9,420 bases of DNA from 70-18 sp041691815 (GTDB taxonomy: Bacteria > Pseudomonadota > Alphaproteobacteria > Acetobacterales > Acetobacteraceae). Location of the stretch: positions 1-9,420 of the forward strand of contig JBEPTZ010000153.1 in assembly GCA_041691815.1 (NCBI GenBank), written 5' to 3'. Positions 6,761 to 9,420 of this stretch are shown here, piece after piece (within the stretch, counting starts at the first letter, position 1; each line of letters opens with the position of its first letter). The position numbers were made by a program, and so were the translations under genes. The notes under the pieces were generated by a model. It saw only the letters and a program-made list of their open reading frames with translations. It did no database searches and was not told the DNA's origin.

Positions 6761-6957
6761 CCTGCTTTCGGCGCTTCCGTTCGGGATACTGCGTCGCCCC
6801 CCTTGACCGCACTACCACCCCAACCGTGTGCGCGAGATAGCTGCCCACAGATTAGCCGCCCGGTGAAGGTCAAGGGCGTTGGCCTCCGCTCGTGGCCACA
6901 GTGGACTGCTTCCGCGATCAGGGCCAAATCCCCACCGTCGAATGATGGGAACGTCGG
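6761..6957. other. Stretch without a recognised gene
   Basis: Between the SDR hairpin and the tRNA fragment I find no open frame with a recognisable product, no clear ribosome binding site before the short ORFs present, and no repeat. A tRNA-length segment ending at the CCA (6900-6976) does not pair in its acceptor or anticodon positions, so no intact tRNA lies here. Confidence 0.4.
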
Positions 6958-6959
6958 TT

Positions 6960-6976
6960 TCCTATCCCCGCAACCA
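6960..6976 (+). repeat. tRNA 3'-end fragment (initiator tRNA-Met-like): possible integration site
   Basis: TCCTATCCCCGCAACCA matches, from memory, the T-arm 3' strand, acceptor 3' strand and CCA end of alphaproteobacterial initiator tRNA-Met. Upstream of it the rest of the tRNA is absent: no CGCGGGG acceptor 5' strand lies 77 bases away, and the T-loop is missing. A 3' tRNA fragment with a terminator behind it is the expected look of an attachment-site repeat left by integration into a tRNA gene. Confidence 0.45.
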
Positions 6977-6993
6977 CCTTGACTTGCACACTC

Positions 6994-7030
6994 AAAGCCT
7001 CGGCATCAATGCCGGGGCTTTTGTTGTTTT
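6994..7030 (+). terminator. Strong intrinsic terminator
   Basis: AAAGCCTCGGC (6994-7004) pairs with GCCGGGGCTTT (7011-7021) as an 11-bp stem with one G-U pair and the loop ATCAAT. It is followed by TTGTTGTTTT. The T tract orients it for plus-strand transcription. It lies 17 bases after the tRNA CCA end, as expected for a tRNA terminator, and 284 bp after the SDR stop, so it is more likely the tRNA's own. Confidence 0.8.
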
Positions 7031-7131
7031 GCGCACCCGCAGCCAGCGTCAGGATCGCCGCCAGCGCGCCGCGAAGCTCCACTCGCAACCGGCCATCTTC
7101 CGGCACCAGCCGATCGCATCAACCAACCCAC

Positions 7132-7139
7132 GGACAATC
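7132..7139. repeat. Candidate 8-bp target site of the IS66 element (one copy)
   Basis: GGACAATC immediately precedes the GTAAGC end of the element. IS66-family insertions usually duplicate 8 bp. No second copy is visible to the right, which fits loss or decay of the other end. Confidence 0.25.
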
Positions 7140-7169
7140 GTAAGCCTGCGGTGAAGACCGCCGCCGGTG

Positions 7170-7412
7170 CTATTCGGTTGGCTTTTCGCTTTGCGGCGCG
7201 TTCGCGACTTGGCGTTCATCTTGGATGATCTGTTGCGGGCACTCGATGCCGTATGGCGTGAAGGCGGTGACGCCGTCGGCGGCCACGCGGTAGACGTGCA
7301 GACAGCCACCTTCGGGGAACATGCCGATCGAGAACTCGTGGAGCCAGTCCTCGCCTTCACCGAGCATGACGGCGACGCGGTTTATGGTGAAGACAGCCGA
7401 GATGGCGGCCAT
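7170..7412 (-). CDS. Small IS66-associated hypothetical protein
   Basis: 80-aa open frame, MAAISAVFTINRVAVMLGEG and onward, lying between tnpC and the element end. Short proteins with the pattern SAVFTINRVA-MLGE-EDWL, then GCL-VY-V--DGV-AFT--GIE, are known from memory as accessory ORFs at this place in IS66-type elements; no function is established for them. ATG 7412 starts 11 bases after the end of the restored tnpC frame (stop 7423-7425). No good Shine-Dalgarno sequence precedes it, so translation may depend on tnpC. It has no signal peptide or membrane segment and is mildly acidic. The frame is intact although the neighbouring tnpC is broken. Confidence 0.55.
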   Translation of the reverse strand: MAAISAVFTINRVAVMLGEGEDWLHEFSIGMFPEGGCLHVYRVAADGVTAFTPYGIECPQQIIQDERQVANAPQSEKPTE

Positions 7413-7422
7413 ATCAGGCGGC

Positions 7423-8998
7423 CTAGTTTCGCCGATCGGGACTGGTTTGCCAGTTCCAGGGTAGCAGTTCAACGATCCTGCTGGCCGGGTGCCCGGCGAT
7501 CCGGCTGAGCACATCGGCCAATCAGGCTTGCGGGGTGGATGCCAATCAGTTTGGCGGTGACGATGAGCGAATACATCGCCGCCGCGCGCTCGCCGCCACG
7601 GTCGGAGCCGGCGAACAGCCAGGATTTTCTGCCCAGTGCAATGCCGCGAAGCGCACGCTCGGCGGCGTTGTCGGAGAGACAGACGCGCCCATCGCCGAGG
7701 AAGCGGGCCAACGAGGGCCACCGCTTCAACATGTAGTCCATGGCGCGGGCGAGATCGTTGCCGCGCGACAGCCTGGCACGGTGGTCGCGCATCCAACTCT
7801 CAAGATCAGCGACCAGCGGGGCGCTCACCTCCTGGCGCACGGTTTGGCGACGGCCGGCGCTCTGACCGCTGATATCGCGCTCGATGGCGAACAATGCGTC
7901 GATCCGCCGGACCACCTCCTGTGCAACCGGCGAGAGCAGGCCAGGCGTCTGACCCTGCACTACGCGCCTGGCGTTCTCCGCCAGATCCGCCAGCGCAAAG
8001 AACGCCCGGCGCGCATGCATCCAGCAGGCCGCCTCCAGGATTGGCCCCGGCTGGCGATCGGGCGCGTAAAGCTTGCCGTATCCGCCATAGGCATCGGCCT
8101 GGAACAGCCCGCCATAGCCGGCCATATGTGCCCGTGGATGCTCGCCGCCGTGGTCGCGCGAATTGTAGAACATCGCGGCCGGTGCGGCCACTCCGCCGAA
8201 CGGGCAGTCGTTGCTCATATAGACCAAACATCGACCGGTGTCGGTCTTGCCGCGGGCCAGCACCGGCACCGTGGTGTCGTCGCCATGCAGGCGTGCGGCG
8301 GCAAAGACATGCGCCCGCAGACGCTGCAGGAGCAGCGCCAGTGCCCGGCAGCAGGCGCCCTCCTGGTCGGCCAGGGTGGACAGGCTGAGCGGCACGCCCT
8401 CGCGTGCGTAGCGTTCGGCCTGGCGGTTCGGCGGCTGATGCTGGCCGAACTTCTCGAACATGGCCATCGCCAGCAGGCCGCGGCCGACCCAGCCGCGCGG
8501 GGTGACGTGGGACGGCGCCGGTGGCTGGCTGATCTTCTCGCAGTCCCGGCACGAGAACTTCTCCCTGATATGCTGGATTACCTTCCGCCGGCGCGGGATC
8601 ACCTCCAACGTCTCGGTGATGTCCTCGCCCAGCTTGCGCCGCCGCGCGCTGCCGCAGCACAGGCAGGCCGCGGGGGCGGGTTCGACGAGGCGCTCGCGCG
8701 GCAGATGCGCGGGGAAGGGCTGGCGCGCCGGGCGCTTGCGGGTGAAGGCGGCCACATTCGTGGCGCATGCGACGGCCTGCTCGGCGGCGATCTCGTCCTC
8801 GGTCGCGGCGCTCTCGAGTTCCTCGAAACCGAGTTCCATCTGGTCGAGCAACCGCACGCCACGCTCCGAGCGCTGGCCGTGGCGCTCATGCCCGAATTTG
8901 GCGATTTGCAGGCTCTGCTGCGCGATCATCGCCTAATCGTCCGACGTCTGCGCACGGGCGATTGCCAGGTTCGCCTTGACCCGCAGCGCCGCCAACTT
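7423..8998 (-). pseudogene. tnpC: IS66 transposase TnpC, interrupted
   Basis: DDE transposase of the IS66 family. The longest frame (7469-8929, 486 aa) holds the zinc-type cysteines (CLCCGS at 89-93, CRDC at 127-130) and the DDE core: Asp217/218 in LHGDDTTVP, Asp279 in FQADAYGGY, and Glu424 in NAAERALRGIALGRKSWLF. Two lesions show decay. First, the N-terminal coiled-coil part continues in frame upstream of the ATG (KLAALRVKANLAIARAQTSDD) but is cut by a TAG at 8933-8935. Second, near 7519 one extra base shifts the frame, so the ORF ends in 16 unrelated residues. The true tail ADVLSRIAGHPASRIVELLP followed by WNW reads in the next frame to a TAG at 7423-7425. The 5' end is fused to a tnpA stub by deletion. 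A large open frame on the opposite strand (7535-9121) is a GC-rich shadow. Confidence 0.85.
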
Positions 8999-9072
8999 GA
9001 CGCCACGATCTCCCGCTTGAGAGCCTCCGACCACGATCTATGCCGCCGCCGGACCCGCAAACTTGTGTCCAT
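8926..9072 (-). pseudogene. tnpA: TnpA N-terminal stub fused out of frame to tnpC
   Basis: From ATG 9072 the minus strand reads MDTSLRVRRRHRSWSEALKR then EIVAS, matching the helix-turn-helix start of IS66 TnpA (RRHRSWPEALKREIVA type, recognised from memory). At about 8998-9000 homology jumps to the interior of the TnpC N-terminal region in another frame. The rest of tnpA, all of tnpB and the first part of tnpC are therefore deleted. The resulting 48-codon frame ends in a TGA at 8926-8928 that overlaps the ATG of the 486-aa TnpC frame (ATGA). Whether that overlap lets TnpC be translated is unknown. Confidence 0.6.
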
Positions 9073-9090
9073 TATCCCGGTCGTGGACAC
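9065..9090. repeat. Inverted repeat GTGTCCA / TGGACAC
   Basis: Seven-base perfect arms (9065-9071, 9084-9090) surround a 12-base spacer, and one arm covers the start codon of the tnpA stub. It could be a promoter-proximal operator or hairpin of the IS element, or chance. There is no T tract. Confidence 0.35.
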
Positions 9091-9157
9091 TTCTCACCAT
9101 ATCGCCACGATGAAGGGCTAAAGATTCCAGCATATCGAGCGGCAACGGGAGGCGGCC

Positions 9158-9236
9158 TCAACCGGAGGCATCAAAATCAGTCCGAAGCGGGAGTGGCATG
9201 GCGAACCTCCCTCGTCCGCCACTTTGAATCACAACC
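9158..9236 (-). pseudogene. N-terminal stub of an IS630-type transposase with its element end
   Basis: On the minus strand GGGAGG precedes ATG 9199 by 6 bases. The frame reads MPLPLRTDFDASG and stops at 9158. MP-PLR-DFDA is the usual opening of alphaproteobacterial IS630-type first ORFs, recognised from memory. No further homology follows, so only the first dozen codons remain. Upstream, GGTTGTGATTC (9236-9226 on the minus strand) resembles the terminal sequence of such elements and recurs at positions 3-13 of the window. The call rests on a short match. Confidence 0.35.
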
Positions 9237-9420
9237 TCGCCGCATCGCGGAAGCCTCTCCGAGTCACCCCTTCAGAGACGTGGTATTATAACGCATAATC
9301 ATAACGCAAAATCACGCTGCGCCAACGTGCCGCCGGGGGCGGGAAAGGGGGGCCCGACCGCCCCGGGGTTTAAAAAGATTATATAAAAAAAAAAACCCCG
9401 ACCACACCCGCACACAAAGG
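9237..9420. other. Non-coding tail; probable low-quality sequence end
   Basis: I find no gene here. 9237-9325 is AT-richer than the rest, with a repeated ATAACGCA. From about 9330 runs of G (6), C, and A (11) alternate with odd CA-rich sequence. This is unlike any genomic signal in the window and is typical of unreliable bases at a contig end. Confidence 0.5.

Larger units (their letters stand above)
6918..7139 (-). pseudogene. C-terminal remnant of a probable serine recombinase/integrase
   Basis: Read on the minus strand, 7139 downward gives IVRGLVDAI, then after a one-base frameshift RLVPEDGRLRVELRGALAAI and LTLAAGAQN. This is the style of the C-terminal end of large serine recombinases, recognised from memory of the family rather than by search. 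The frame then runs through the terminator hairpin (KSPGIDAEAL) and into the reverse complement of the tRNA 3' end (VVAGIGN), stopping at 6918. Such read-through tails are common where recombinase genes abut tRNA genes. The gene is cut at 7139/7140 by the IS66 element, and its N-terminal portion is not found beyond that element within the window. The lost base lies in the ATC-GGCTGG region near 7111-7116. Confidence 0.45.
7140..9100 (-). mobile_element. Degenerate IS66-family insertion sequence
   Basis: One end is clear: GTAAGCCTGCGGTGAAGACC from 7140 has the GTAA start typical of IS66 termini. Going inward on the minus strand the element carries an N-terminal stub of tnpA (8999-9072), a broken tnpC (7423-8998) and a short accessory ORF (7170-7412). 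tnpB and the rest of tnpA are missing. The matching terminal repeat (a GCTTAC) is not found anywhere to the right, so the 9100 boundary is approximate: the tnpA side is truncated or too diverged. With its transposase interrupted and one end unrecognised, the copy is very unlikely to move by itself. Confidence 0.75.

Noticed and set aside
6900..6976. Intact tRNA ending at the CCA
   Set aside because: No complementary acceptor 5' strand, D-arm or anticodon stem can be formed, and only the last ~17 bases look like tRNA.
6734..6982. 82-codon plus-strand ORF after the SDR gene
   Set aside because: Pro/Ser-rich, no ribosome binding site, begins inside a hairpin and ends in the tRNA fragment; no recognisable domain.
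7535..9121. 528-codon open frame on the plus strand across the IS66 region
   Set aside because: It is antisense to a clearly recognisable IS66 transposase with zinc cysteines and DDE residues. Its translation is Arg/Ala/Gly-rich with no family resemblance, as expected for GC-rich shadow frames.
9040..9291. 83-codon plus-strand ORF at the right end
   Set aside because: It overlaps the tnpA stub and the IS630-type stub in antisense and shows no family pattern.
1..9420. CRISPR array, toxin-antitoxin, phage or defence genes
   Set aside because: I looked for regularly spaced repeats and small paired ORFs. None is present apart from the IS and recombinase remnants described.

Overview
The window is GC-rich DNA whose gene style, codon use and mobile elements fit an alphaproteobacterium, possibly from the Acetobacteraceae/Rhodospirillales. 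That placement is an inference from protein flavour and a remembered tRNA sequence, not from a marker gene. The last ~100 bases (homopolymer runs of G, C and A, no coding signal) look like the low-quality end of a draft contig.

Layout. (1) 99-2795, minus strand: a three-gene NitT/TauT-type ABC importer operon in the order ATPase, permease, Tat-exported binding protein. The ATPase and permease overlap by a 4-base GTGA junction. (2) 2796-2853: a 58-bp divergent promoter region. (3) 2854-5170, plus strand: a GMC-family FAD oxidoreductase followed 10 bp later by a two-domain carboxymuconolactone decarboxylase (CMD)/AhpD-like protein. (4) 5143-5841, minus strand: a second two-domain CMD-like protein, a diverged paralogue of the first. 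It is convergent with it and the two coding ends overlap by 28 bp. (5) 5957-6709, plus strand: a short-chain dehydrogenase/reductase. (6) 6710-7139: no intact gene, but a tRNA 3'-end fragment with a strong terminator behind it, and the frameshifted C-terminal tail of a probable serine recombinase. (7) 7140 to about 9100: a decayed IS66-family element on the minus strand. It has a broken tnpC, a stub of tnpA fused to it through an internal deletion, no tnpB, and an 80-aa accessory ORF. (8) 9158-9236: a probable stub of an IS630-type element. A similar end motif sits at positions 3-13.

How the genes may work together. Regions 1-5 read as one small catabolic unit: import of a small, probably organic acid-like solute, oxidation of an alcohol by the GMC enzyme, an NAD(P)-dependent SDR step, and two CMD-fold proteins of unknown reaction. 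Neither CMD protein has the CxxC pair of peroxidase-type AhpD proteins. The two may be partners, because the conserved domain histidine is present in three of the four CMD repeats and replaced by Gln in the fourth. No regulator is encoded in the window. The substrate cannot be named from sequence.

The right third is accessory DNA: a tRNA-derived attachment-like site beside recombinase and IS debris. The catabolic cluster may therefore sit at the edge of an integrated island.
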